Positions 11,336-22,700 of a DNA stretch of 64,000 nt are shown here, one piece after another. Made by a program: the position numbers and the translations under genes. A model generated the notes under the pieces. The model was not told the origin of the DNA. It made no database searches and saw nothing but the letters and a program-made list of their open reading frames with translations. This DNA comes from Lunularia cruciata (lineage: Eukaryota; Streptophyta; Marchantiopsida; Lunulariales; Lunulariaceae). Every line of letters begins with the position of its first letter. Within the stretch, counting starts at the first letter, position 1. Location: positions 16,122,501 to 16,186,500 of the forward strand of contig OX419761.1 of the NCBI GenBank assembly GCA_948567375.1, written 5' to 3'.

Positions 11336-12965
11336 TTTGTAATGGGAAACTGTAAACCCACCTCACCTTTTTTGCTCATCCAGCTCATTCCTATTCTAAC
11401 ATTTCCAGATGCTAACAGGTCCATGAGCAGAAAAGGTGGAATGGGTTCGTTATTCTCTCTTGTAATTCGAAGCCACAAAAGATTCTGTGCACCTTGGCTC
11501 TTTCACCTGCTATGTTTGTTTCTTACTTTGGGCCGAGGTTTCTTAGTCACCCTACAAAAATCAAAGGCTACGAGTGTTGAGGTTTCTTCGTCACCCTACA
11601 AAAATCAAAGGCTATGAGTCTTCGTATACTGGCATCAATAGTGGGTGTCCTTGTTTCATCCACAACATTCACCTTGCATTTGCCACACATACACTTGGAG
11701 AATTTTTATCACACCGCAGTCATATGTTCATATATTTTTCATTTTTTATACTTTTAGAGTTGATTACTCTACGTAGCGTCTTGTTCTCAATGTCTATGTG
11801 CCCTATTTTGCAGAGTCTTCACCTCTTCTTTTATATTTGTGCTTCTTTGTGCACTTGTATTCCATGTTTACTTTTCTTTTATATTTGTGCCTTTTTGTGC
11901 GCTTATATATTCCATGTTTTATTTTCGATGGGGGATTTTATTGAGCCTTTGCTGGGGCCTTTACTCTACGGATGGAAAACTTTGCAATTTCTATGTATCC
12001 TTAAAGATGGACTTCAAAAGGATTGCTCGCACGCTCGTATGGACAGTAATTTTAGGACCTGTTGTATCATGGGAATGTCATCCACTAATCAACTGAAAAC
12101 ATCACTAGCTTTTCATCTAGTTTGCACGTTTACATCATCCCATAAACGCCCACTAGTATTAACCCCATGCATGATGCACATGGTAAAAAAATCCTCTTAT
12201 CGTCCCCTTCTTCACCCTTTGTCCTGGTCCCCAAAAAGCCAATTACTTGACCCTGACTACATTGCGCACTACATCAGCCTGGCTTCGTTTGCAATCAATC
12301 CATTTCCGCGTGTTTATGATAAACTTAGCTACATTTTCTTTGATATATAATTATATTATGCTAAAATCCCATGTTGGACTAATGGCGTTTTCAGATCCAT
12401 ATGTTATGATATTTATTAAAAGAGAAAACGTAATAGATTTAAACAAGTTAAGTCTCAAATCAAAGTTGTGTAGAAAATTCGATTTACACTTAATAACTCA
12501 TTCCTTCTTCAAGTTGCATAAGCGCCGGAAATATAAACCTGAATTCATAACGTATATAAATTTTGCACAACTGTGTGGTTGGATTCTCCCTATTGGATTA
12601 TGTCAAGCTTTCTCATGAACGAATTTTATTCTAATAAACGCATAGGCAGTCAAAACGATATTATGCTGGGCTCCCCTTCCTGAACTTACATGCCTAAATC
12701 TACCTCTTTTGTCACCTCCGTTTTCTTCCCACAATCGGAATATAAAAGCCCTTATCAGACTTCCAGCTCATCCGGTCTTTTCTCAAAAAGTGCTCACTAC
12801 ATGCATCTACAGTGGTATGTTTATGTTAAAGTCTACTGTATTTCGTCTTGTTTTGTGCTGTTTTGATTTACGAGTACAACTTGCTCTACCGGTAGTTTCT
12901 TGTATTGCACCCCGTCCTTCTTCTGCGTCCCATTTCTTCCTCTCGTTCCTCAGTTTCAGCATCTA
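11336..12965. repeat. dispersed block A, left copy
   Basis: Matches 45180-46560 over most of its length in the same orientation, for example TTCTTACTTTGGGC, ACCTCTTCTTTTATATTTGTGC, CATCCACTAATCAACTG and TATAATTATATTATGC. Frames here (including one of 258 codons at 11574-12350) are not conserved in the right copy, which argues against a gene. A short internal duplication of GTCACCCTACAAAAATCAAAGGC occurs near 11550-11610. Confidence 0.75.
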
Positions 12966-13755
12966 CTTTAAAAAAAATCAGGGCAACCACGTAGAAAAAC
13001 ACAAAGGATGTGAAGACCCCATCAAGCCGTACAAGGGAGAAACAAAAAAGGTGAAATGGTGCTAAGCCCCAATAGAGTCTACATGAGAAATTTGCCTTAT
13101 CGCACCTAAGTTATCCGAGCTATGCAAATAGTACAATCTACAAACAACTAAAGCATCCAAAGAAGCATCATCTAGTGTGATTGCTCTCCTATGGATTGCC
13201 CCGGTCATTGCCTTATGTAGAGCAATGGACACACGTTGTCTAAAATAACCTATAAAGTATGAGAGTGAAAGTGATACCCCATGGTGCCTAACATGATAAG
13301 CTCTCATGCACTCCCAGGCAAATGTGTCTAATGCTGTGTCCATCCTCCATATAACTCCAAGGCTAGAGGAACAAAGAGGTCACCTTGCTGCATGCCCCTA
13401 TACTTGGAGACCTTGTGACCTGTTGTTGCACTCGCCACCCATCCAAGGGATAGGTAATCACTCACTTCGACACTAAATCCGGTATAGGATCCATAACCAT
13501 TACATCAGCTAGTGTCACTTTATCATCTCAGACCAAGTATAAGTCTGCCTTGCCACTCGTCATCTGCAAAGCATACGAATTCTCCCTCTGCCAAGTATAC
13601 ACTTTCTCATACCATAGCAAACATTATGTCACTAATGGCATCATGGGTAGCTATCCTCGGTCCTCTAAAAGGACCTCGTGTCACATGGACCCGCTATTGC
13701 ATCTAGTGTAAAACCAAATTCGCATGTGAAAACACTATGTCTCTAATGGCATCAA
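12966..13755 (-). mobile_element. retroposon copy, tandem unit 1
   Basis: Reverse-oriented long copy. Its 3' end is at the left (TTTAAAAAAAATCAGGGCAACC, a T-run in sense orientation) and the tail palindrome is one base off (GGTGCTAAGCCCC). It then carries coding-like sequence homologous to 13756-14600 with a period of about 825 bp. The flanking sequence CCTCAGTTTCAGCATCTA matches the uninterrupted block A copy near 46545, so it sits within block A. Confidence 0.7.
13062..13343 (-). pseudogene. C-terminal remnant of a retroelement nuclease-like protein
   Basis: An open frame of 93 codons reads YHVRHHGVSLSLSYF then FRQRVSIALHKAMTGAIHRR. The FRQRVSIALxxA..IHRR pattern resembles, from memory, the C-terminus of reverse-transcriptase-associated nuclease-like proteins of mosses, liverworts and algae. 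The neighbouring tandem copy encodes the same residues with stops. Because the upstream coding part is interrupted I treat this as a remnant. It reads into the palindromic 3' tail. Family assignment is from recall only. Confidence 0.5.
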
Positions 13756-14600
13756 GGATAGGAAGACCCCATCAAGCTGTACAAGGGAGAGACATAAAAG
13801 GTAACATGGGGCTAAGCCCCAACAAAGTCTATACACTACCGCACCTAAGATATCCGAGCTATGCAAGTCAAGGGAGAGACATAAAAGGTAACATGGGGCT
13901 AAGCCCCAACAAAGTCTATACACTACCGCACCTAAGATATCCGAGCTATGCAAGTCGTACAGTCAACACACAAATAGAGCATCCAAAGAAAAATCACCTA
14001 ATCTGATTGTTCTCCTATGGATTGCACCAGCCACTGCCCTATGTAGAGCAATGGACACACGCTATCTAAATTATGCTACAAAGTATGAGAGTGAGAGTGG
14101 TACCCCTTGACGCCTAACATGATAAGCTCTTGTGCACTCCGTGACAAATGTGTCAAATGCCGTGTCCATTGCTCCATGTAACTCCAAGGCTAGAGGAGCA
14201 AAGAGGTGACCCCGCTGCATGCCCCTATACTTGGAGACCTTACGACCTACTGTTGCACTCGCCGTCTATCCAAGGGATGGGTAATCACTCCCTCCAAAAT
14301 TGTATCCCGCATAGAGTCTGTAACCATGACATCCGCTACTATCACTTGATCATCTAGTACCAAGTATAAGTCTACCCTGACACGTGTAGTTTGCAAAGCA
14401 TATGAACACTCTCTCCAAGCCAAGTATCCACTCTCTCATGCCATAGCAAACACTATGTCCCTAATAGCATCATGGGTAACTATCCTCTATCCTCCAAAAG
14501 GACACCGTTTCATGTGGATAGATGCTGCATCTAGTGTAGAACCACACTTACAAGTGAGTAATGAAGATGCAGATGGGTGGACCAAACCTAGGTGAAACCT
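13756..14600 (-). pseudogene. retroposon tandem unit 2 with nuclease-like coding remnant
   Basis: On the minus strand this reads IVTHDAIRDIVFAMA, then RVDLYLVLDDQVIVADVMV (14312-14378 region), then LELHGAMDTAF and FR-RVSIALHRAVAGAIHRR, broken by several in-frame stops. The hydrophobic-Asp pattern RVDL...VADV followed by a LELHGA block resembles PD-(D/E)xK-type nuclease domains attached to retroelement proteins, but I cannot confirm this without a profile search. Near its 3' end a 68-bp segment with the palindrome is tandemly duplicated (about 13785-13852 and 13870-13937). Confidence 0.5.
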
Positions 14601-14904
14601 CATTGTTGTAGAGAAAGTAGTTGGTGTGAGTCGGAATACCCTAATGCATGTTCGAGCTAGGATCCAAGAGCCTGCACCCTTGCCGGAGCAAGAGCGAAGA
14701 CGTGCTCTAGTAGCCTAAGGAATAGACTAGTCGATTAAGAGAGAGTGTAAGGTATACTCACATTGTCGCTCTATCAAGGAAGACGGTAAACCTCTAGTCC
14801 AATCTAATGATAACGAAGCAAAAGATGTAAAATCCTCTCGTGCTCGTGGGGATAAACTATCTCTCCATCTATTTCTCTGCATTTATTTATGGGTCATGAA
14901 CATA
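14601..14904. other. no gene seen
   Basis: Continuation beyond the retroposon coding remnant. Mixed sequence with no conserved frame that I recognise. Confidence 0.4.
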
Positions 14905-15470
14905 GATGTAGCTCATCCATTTCTCAAAGAAGTGATAGAGCCTGGGTACTTAATATTACAGTATGCAAGTACAGTATGCAAGGAGACGCAAACGTGACGA
15001 TAGACAAAGCTAAAGCTACAGTTGTGTCATTCGGGGCTAAAGACGGAGTCTGCCCAACAAACTCCGAAGACTTTTGCACCCGTCTATGCTGAATTTGGTG
15101 CTTTCGCTCAGTCTTTGAAGACTTTTATGACCAAGATAGCGCACCTGCGGAATAGTACTATTCTCCTCGGCAGGCTATGTTGGTGCTTAGCACCTGGTTC
15201 GCTCTTGTTCCGGGGAGTTGAGGGTGTTGCGTTTCCAGCACTTGTGTGCATGTTATCCGCGCAGTAGCAATCACGAAAGAAAATCGCAAAAGCTACTTAC
15301 AAGTTGTACTGGGACGTTCATTATGGAACTCGGGAAGTTACTCGTTGCCATCCTCTGATCACAGCATCTTCCCCAATTGGTCCACGGACGTAACCAGGGT
15401 AATTTCAAACTCGATTTCTCTGATTTCGCTCGTACAAACATACCAACTTTTGCTAAGTAGCCTTTCTACG
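14905..15470 (+). repeat. HNL upstream region homologous to dispersed repeats
   Basis: Contains AGAAGTGATAGAGCCT, GACAAAGCTAAAGCTACAG, CAACAAACTCCGAAGACTTTTGC and CCGCGCAGTAGCAATCAC, all matched by the repeats at 3530-3970, 5650-6120, 10350-10810, 44330-44900, 60090-60390 and 62670-63070. This may be the promoter or 5' leader of the HNL gene and the apparent source of those repeats, or an old repeat next to it. No coding exon is supported. Confidence 0.5.
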
Positions 15471-15577
15471 CTTTCATAAGTTAAGTGAACATTTTGTGTA
15501 AGTCGGATTCAATTGCACCATCAATATTTTCGTATATTTGTGTTCCCGAGCTTTTCTATTTAACGTGTGTCGCCTTC

Positions 15578-15611
15578 TAAGCTTGATGCCGAGGGTGGGG
15601 CATCAAGCTTA
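15578..15611 (+). other. perfect 13-bp inverted repeat upstream of HNL
   Basis: TAAGCTTGATGCC at 15578-15590 and its exact complement at 15599-15611 are separated by GAGGGTGG. It lies about 470 bp before the HNL start codon, so it could form a hairpin in the promoter or leader. Confidence 0.7.
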
Positions 15612-16080
15612 CCATCCTGCCAACTCAGACGTTTACACTACCATCGGCATTACTACGTGCAGTGCGCTTAGCACCACAGCTTCTGAAACTCACAACAGCG
15701 TTCACTTTCTTGCTTTTCGACAGTCTGGTGAAACTAGGCAAGATATCCGGAATTCAACTTGCAATGGACGTGAGAGGAAAAACTGAAGGCCTGTGGAACT
15801 GAGAATGTGATACATATCAGCTCACGATATTGGAGTAGCCCAGAGACAATTTTGTGAACAGTCTAAACTGAGCGACTGCACCCACTATGGCGGCCTCAAG
15901 TTCTAGGCCCATGACACCAGCTCTCTCTGTTTGCAAACGGGTTAGTTATTTCAACCTGAAAGAGCAGACCGATCATTGTGTATGTAATCCCTGATGATAA
16001 AATAAGCTGTTCAAGTTCTAGTTCGGTGCAATATCGTGATCATTACAGCACCCGTTCGCTTCGAGTTCTCTTTGCAAACT

Positions 16081-16776
16081 ATGACACAGTTTGTTGGAAC
16101 AAAACTTCGGATTTTGCAGTTGAGTGATGCGGTTTATGAATTGTACAAACCTGCAAGCGGACCAACTACCCTGGAAATAATATTTTTCCATGGTCTTTCA
16201 TGGGGAAATGGTGAAGATGCTTTCATCCAAACGTGGATGCAGCGAGACAACTCAGCATGCTGGCTGAACACATGGCTTGTTGAGCGTTTCCCTCAAGCTC
16301 GCATTCTCTCAGTTTCTTACGATTCCAGTATCCAAACTTCTACGTCACGTGGAAGAATGGATATGTATGGCACAGGAGAATTCCTTGCCCAATCTCTGAT
16401 CGAATTTGGGGAGGTTGGTCAGAACTGTCCAGTCGTTCTAGTCGGTCACTGTTTGGGCGGTGTAGTAATGAAGGAGATATGCCTGAGAGCGAGCGCAATG
16501 TCTGGAATCGGGGGATATATCAATTTCTTGAGAAATGTACGAGGACTGTTCTTTTACGGGGTTGCTCAATCAGGTTCAAGAATGTGCTTGGAGTCCTCCA
16601 CAAAGCGAAAAAGTCCCTTACTTGAGTACATGGAGCTCCTAAGTGCAGGGGCTGCTCGAGTGCATGAGGACTTTACAAAGTTGCGGAATCAATATGAGTG
16701 GAAGACATACGGCGTTCTGGAAGCGAATGAGTCTCAACTCTCAACTGGAGCGGGAGTACTCAGCAGATTATCGAAG
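16081..16776 (+). CDS. HNL exon 1: alpha/beta-hydrolase domain
   Basis: Start chosen at ATG 16081 (MTQFVGTKL); the frame is open upstream only to a GTG at 16036. IIFFHGLSWGN is the oxyanion-hole HG region, FPQARILSVSYDS the usual strand after it, and VVLVGHCLGGVVMKE the nucleophile elbow. The elbow residue is Cys124 (TGT at 16450-16452) where Ser is normal in this family. The exon must end in phase 0 to join exon 2; the best match is the GC donor AAG|GCAATC after 16776 (…LSRLSK). If read on, the frame stops at 16854. A GT donor at GGA|GTACTC is a weaker alternative. Confidence 0.75.
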
Positions 16777-19700
16777 GCAATCGTTCTCGTACCTTATCGT
16801 AGGAAGCTGTTCCTAAAGCAGCTATACAATACTATTGATACTCTGTATCTGTAAACATCTGAGAATTGTATTATACACCAGTGGAGTGTTCTTTTTATGT
16901 GTCGATTACTCGTTTTGATAGTTTTGAGAACATACACGTTACGCAGGGAATTTCTTTTGCTCATTACTCTTCACCACCGTCCTCTGTGCACTCGACCTCG
17001 TTTGACATTAAAATTGGGCCCACTACTGGGCCTAGGAGTAAAAATTAGTAGCTACGTAAGGACTTATTCTACTCACGTTTTATTCCCTCTGTTTTAAGGT
17101 GCTCCTACATGGCCTGCTGGTTTGTGCATAAGTTACATTGTTCCTTACTTCTCACTGCGGCCATATTGAGCGGCACTTTTAGAAGCAGGAAAGTTTGCCT
17201 TGGCACTCATGAGCTTTTGAACAGAAATTCGGTACGAGGGGTGCTGGCATTCGCTCATCTATTTCGGCACTGATGAAGACTATAGTGCTTTCGTGAAGGC
17301 TTACTATGACCGCCTGTCTGCTTCCTTCTTTGTTCAGTATTTTAGGATTCATATGTTCATAGAGCATGCTGCGATGTACACTATCTAGTCCTCTCATGCT
17401 TCGCTCCAACACAGCCATGACGCCCTACACTCCTCTCCCAGTTTGCTCCACTCCACCCATCGTCAACTAAAGCTCTGTCTTTTAGTCCTTTTCTCGATGT
17501 TCTCTGTTTGATGGTCTTCCTCTGCTTTCAGTTTCAGAATTTTAATCTGTTGCGTCTTGATTCTTCGTCCATGATGGATACTAGTTCTCTGCAGGTGCGA
17601 CTAATGCTCCAAGTTCGCGCCACTCCACCCATCCTCAACTAAAGCTGTCTCTTACTCCTTTGGTCGATATTTCTCAGTTTGATGGCCTTCTTTTGCTTTC
17701 AATTTTAGACGTTTAATCTGTTGCGTCTTGATTCTTCTTCCATGATGGATACTAGTTCTCTGCAGGTTCTGCTTATGCTCGATGTGTCTCTGTTTCGTGG
17801 TCTTTCTCTGCTTTCAGTTTGAGAGTTTTAATTTGTTGTGTCTTGATTCTTCTTACATGATGTACACCAGTTCTCTGCAGGTGTTACTTATATGAAATGT
17901 ATGAATTACGTCCTTACTTCCGCTTATCTCCGGGATGTTAAATTCACTTACATTCCATTGCTTAGATTGAATTCATTTCTATTTGCATTCGGTCATGCAT
18001 GCACTTCACATGCACGTTCCCGGTTCCATACATAGGAGGTTCTGGAACCCCCGATCTTCGAATGACTTCTGCTCCCCTTTCTCAAATATGTCACGCTTCG
18101 GTCCAACCAGCCAAGATACCATCCACTCCTTCCCCACTTCACTCTGCCCCACCTATCCTCCATTAAAGCTCTGTTTTTCCTATTCGCTCTATGTTTTCTT
18201 ATGTTTCCGATTGGATCTGCCTATTCCCTTGATGATTCTCCTCTGTTTTCAGTTTCAGATTCTTAATATGTTGCTACTCCAACAGGTTGTCTTGTTTTGA
18301 TTACATGATTCCATTTCTGTGCGGGTAGTTCTGATGAAATGTATCAATTTCGGTTCCTGCTTTCTATCATTTCCGCTTATTTCGTTATGTATTCCTTGTT
18401 TAGATCAACTTCAATTCAGTTTGCATACTTTCATGCTTGCCCTTCATATGCATGTTCTCGGTTCCCTACCAAGTGGGTTATGGATCCCGTTCTTCCAACG
18501 GCTTCTGCTAGCATTGCTCAAATATGTAGAACTTCCGGAACGAACTTTAACTGACCAAGATAGTTAATGTCCTTATTTGTCGCAGATAAGGGTACTCATC
18601 CAAGGCATTCCCCTTTGGCGCTCTTCACAGTTGGTTGAAGAAGCATCTGCTCGAGTTGATATGGATACGTTTTGTATGATCCCAGGAGTAGACCATTTTA
18701 CTATCTGCAAGCCAGAGGAGAAAACGTCCGACAGTTTTCAACATCTGGTCAAGTTCCTAAAAAGTATCTGTCAGGATGAGGTATGGTCTGAGATATAACA
18801 ACTTGCATCTTTCAAGTGCTGAATTTTGTCAATATTTTCAATTTAATTCAGTACTCAAATTCTTTGGAATTTGGGATATTGAGAAAATTTGCAGGAATTC
18901 TGTCGGTTTGCTAACAAGCACATTTCCTTTGTATTTTATATCTTGCCTTTTCTTTCCTAATTCTTCTTTCTATTTTCCACAAACCAGGATTCAAGAAAAG
19001 CAGCTTTACTGTATCATCTCGGGCTTCCTGTTGGGATAATCGAGTTCGGAGATCGTATTAGCGACTTCATGAAAGCGCTCAAGTTGTCAGAGGCAGGACA
19101 GAAGCAGATACTGCTTGCAGGGATGGGTGGTTCAGGCAAATCGACACTTGCGAAACAAGTTCTGACGAGAATCCAAAACCAATTTGACTATGTCTGTTTC
19201 GTTGAAATCCTTCAGCAAAGTCTTACTCGGAAAGATTTCTGGAAACTGGTTGTCGGAAACTTGTACGAAGGCAGCGGGAAGCAAGTTAGCATTAGGGTGC
19301 AGGATGAGTGGGAGATATTGAAACTATTACAAGGAAGGAAAGTTCTGCTGATGTTGGATGACTGTGACGATGCGACCGATATGATGAATTACTTGAACGG
19401 ACTCTCTTACGGAGAAGGTAGCCGTTTGGTAGTGATCTCTCGATTTCAAAAGGATAGAAGTGATTTTGTAAAACATATTCTCCCCTTCCTGTCACATGAT
19501 GATGCGCTGACACTATTCAAAGCTCGTGTTCGAAGTCCCACCTTAGAAGCAATACCCAAAGAGTTGGTGAAACAGATTGTGGAGACGTGCGAAGGGCTAC
19601 CCCTCACGTTAGATGTGATTGGCAGTTCCTTACAAGGACAGATCAGTGAGAAGATTTGGGAAAGTACGCTTGCTAGGTTGCTTGAAGCAGGATGCATAGA

Positions 19701-22700
19701 TGGAAGTAAGGAGGACAAGTTGTGGGGAAAGCTCAGAGTGAGCTTTGACAGCTTAGGAGATAAAGAGAAAGCCATATTTCTGGACTTGGCTTCATTTGAC
19801 ATGGTGCATCGCCAGTACGATTTGACTGTGTTTGAATATGCGTGGAAAGGGAGTCCCTCGGGAATGTCAATACAATTAACTCTGACCAATTTAGTGCACA
19901 GGTCTTTCATTCAAATCCGGAAGGTCAAACGGCTTGAATCATACATCACTCGTACAGTACACCCATACCCCGTAGCTTACATACATCGGCAACTGAGGGA
20001 TATGGGAAGGCGGATCTCGAGACCACCAGGAGAAAATGTGGAGTCTTGCAGAGGAGTGTGGCAACCATACGATGTTGAGGATATTCTGGCCAAATACAAG
20101 GTAAGATGATTGTTGAACCATAGTTTTTAGGAGCCACAAAGTCTCGGGCACATTCATGGTTGGACGACTACATCCAAAATCAGCCTTGATACTTTCTTCT
20201 GTATGAAAAATGTACATGTGATTAGTCATTTGTTGTAATTGTGCAGGGTAAAACTACCAACCGTAAACTCCAAGTACTATCCATGGGCATGTCGGATTCC
20301 GTGGCTGTGAATCTGAGGAGAGCATCTAAGTTGCGCAGGAAGAATTCTTCTTGTTTCGACGGGCGTTTTTTCGACCTACGAAGTTTACGTCTATTGAGAA
20401 TGAGTGATCTGAACCTGATAGACTCGCATCAAGCATTGCGGTTCCCTTGGCTCCTCAGCATCCTCCACATGAACAATTGTTCGAAAGAAGAGGGGAAAGA
20501 AAGCTGGTTACAGGAAGCTTGTTGGCCCATTCGAGAGGAGGACGTCGGGAACCTTCCTCAACTTGCTGTTCTCATCTTTGATCATTGTTGCTCGGTCACT
20601 TTGCCAAGCAACATTCAGGAATGGAATCATCTCAAGGTTATCATGATTCATGCCACGGACTTGACAAGATTACCGCGGAATTTCGGTCATCTTCCATGTT
20701 TGGAGCGATTGGACCTTCAAGATGTACAGATAGCAGAGCTTCCACTTTCAATTTTGGAGTTGGCATCGTTGCGAGACCTCAGGTTAGTGGACTGCTTGAA
20801 TTTCAAAAGTTGGCCCAAAAAGTCAATACACGTTTCAAATCAACTAAATTCTCTCACAACACTTCACCTGGAAAACCTTCCTGCACTGTCAGAGTTGCCC
20901 GATGGCTTTGGAGCTTTCGAATCACTCACAAAATTAACCATGGTAAACCTTCCCGCATTGAGAAAGTTACCGGACAGCTTCGGGGCTATGTCTTCTCTCC
21001 AAACATTGATGTTAAAGGAATGTAATGTTCTGAAGAGACTGCCTGATCGATTTGGTGACCTCCGACGGTTGGAAACCCTAGATATATATTCGTGTCCGAG
21101 GTTGGAAAGCCTAGGGGAGTCGTTCGGCGGTCTGCATGCCCTCAAGAATTTGTCGTTATCTTACCTTCGTGCTTTGGAAATGCTGCCTCGCACGATTGGG
21201 CAATTGGCATCCCTTGAGAGGTTTACTTTAGACTCGTGTGATAAACTAACGATGTTGCCGGAGAGTTTTGGTGAGCTCGAATTATTGCGGGTAATAGACG
21301 TATGTGGGTGCGGTTCTTTGAAATACTTGTGGGAAGACCCTAAACTGGGGGAATATGCATCCTCCGGCGAACCGGGAAATACGCTTATCAATCTGCAGAG
21401 ATTAACAGTAAAGGAGTGTCGTAGGTTTCAAGCTTTACCACAATCGTTAGGACAACTTCCATGTCTGGATTATTTGGATTTAGAGGGATGTGAAACCTTT
21501 AAATGTTCACCTTCTTTGCTAAGGCAACTCACACGGCTGAAACATTTAATGATTGGAGGTGCGGTTGTTCCTGAAGATACTAAATGGAAACATGGGCAGA
21601 CAGAGAACCCCGAACCACAAAGAATCGGGGATGACGACGAGTCCCCAGGCGGAACGGATTTATTTCCTGCAAAGCTTGGATGGGTAAGTGGTTCGACCTT
21701 TGAGTTTCCCGGAGATCTTACTTCTTTGGAATATTTAGAGATAGAGGATTATAGCTCCGTGGGGAAACTCCCGGAATGTCTAAGTCGACTAATGGTTCTG
21801 CGGACGCTGATCGTGCGCAAATGTATAAATATTCCCGAGTCTATAGGACTGCTGAAAGCTTTAACAAAATTATCTGTAGAAGGGACTTTTACGAGCCTAC
21901 CGACAGGTATGTGGGAGTTGAAATCCCTCGAGTCCTTATTCCTGACAGGTGGACGCTTTAAGGAGCTTCCTGTTCCCTTGGGACAGCTAGCGACACTCCG
22001 GACATTAGATTTACGACAATGTGATTACCTGACTCATCTGCCTGACTCCTTGGGCCAACTCACTAGTCTGCGAGTTCTGGTAATTAGCAATTGTAAGTCT
22101 CTCGAAAAGTTACCCGAGTCGCTGGGTAAACTCGCATCTCTTCATACGTTGCTTATCGAAGGATGTGTTTCTCTCAAGACTACACCCCACTCGCTTGGAC
22201 AATTAACATCGTTAGCACGATTGACAATCGACGGTTGCGTATCCCTCGTCAATGACCAGGCTAACACCAATTCTCGAGGACAGCTCAAGTCCCTTTGGAA
22301 CTTAACCATTAAAGGTTGTGTGTCACTTCATAGCTTACCTGAATTTCTTTTCGATCTTATACCTCTGCGAGAGTTAGTGATAGACGGATGTATGTTTCCT
22401 GATATCATACCGGGTTCCCTGGGACAGCTTAAAAATTTACAACGGTTAGATATAAAGAGATCTTTATCCAATAATCTTGTGGTTGACCCTTTGCAGTATT
22501 CGTCTCTTAAAGCATTAATTATTCAAGATTGTGTTTCTGTCAATATTTTACCAGATTCCATAGGACAGCTCTCATTTCTAGAAAGTCTAGCGATCAAAGG
22601 GTGTGTGTCTATAAGAGATTTTCCTGACCTTTTACAGGTAACATCTCTTAAATATTTACGGATAGAGGGGTGTCCATCCCTCGTCGTTCTACCCCACTCC

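Noticed and set aside
11574-12350. 258-codon plus-strand frame
   Set aside because: The collinear copy at 45200-46000 breaks the frame, composition is hydrophobic and T-driven, and no family is recognised.
13800-13940. 68-bp palindrome-bearing direct duplicates considered as a CRISPR-like array
   Set aside because: Only two adjacent units, no spacers, and the sequence is the retroposon tail in a plant genome.
16855-17097. Short frames just after the hydrolase exon, possible extra exons
   Set aside because: They do not continue the hydrolase family pattern, while exon 2 at 18586 does so in phase.
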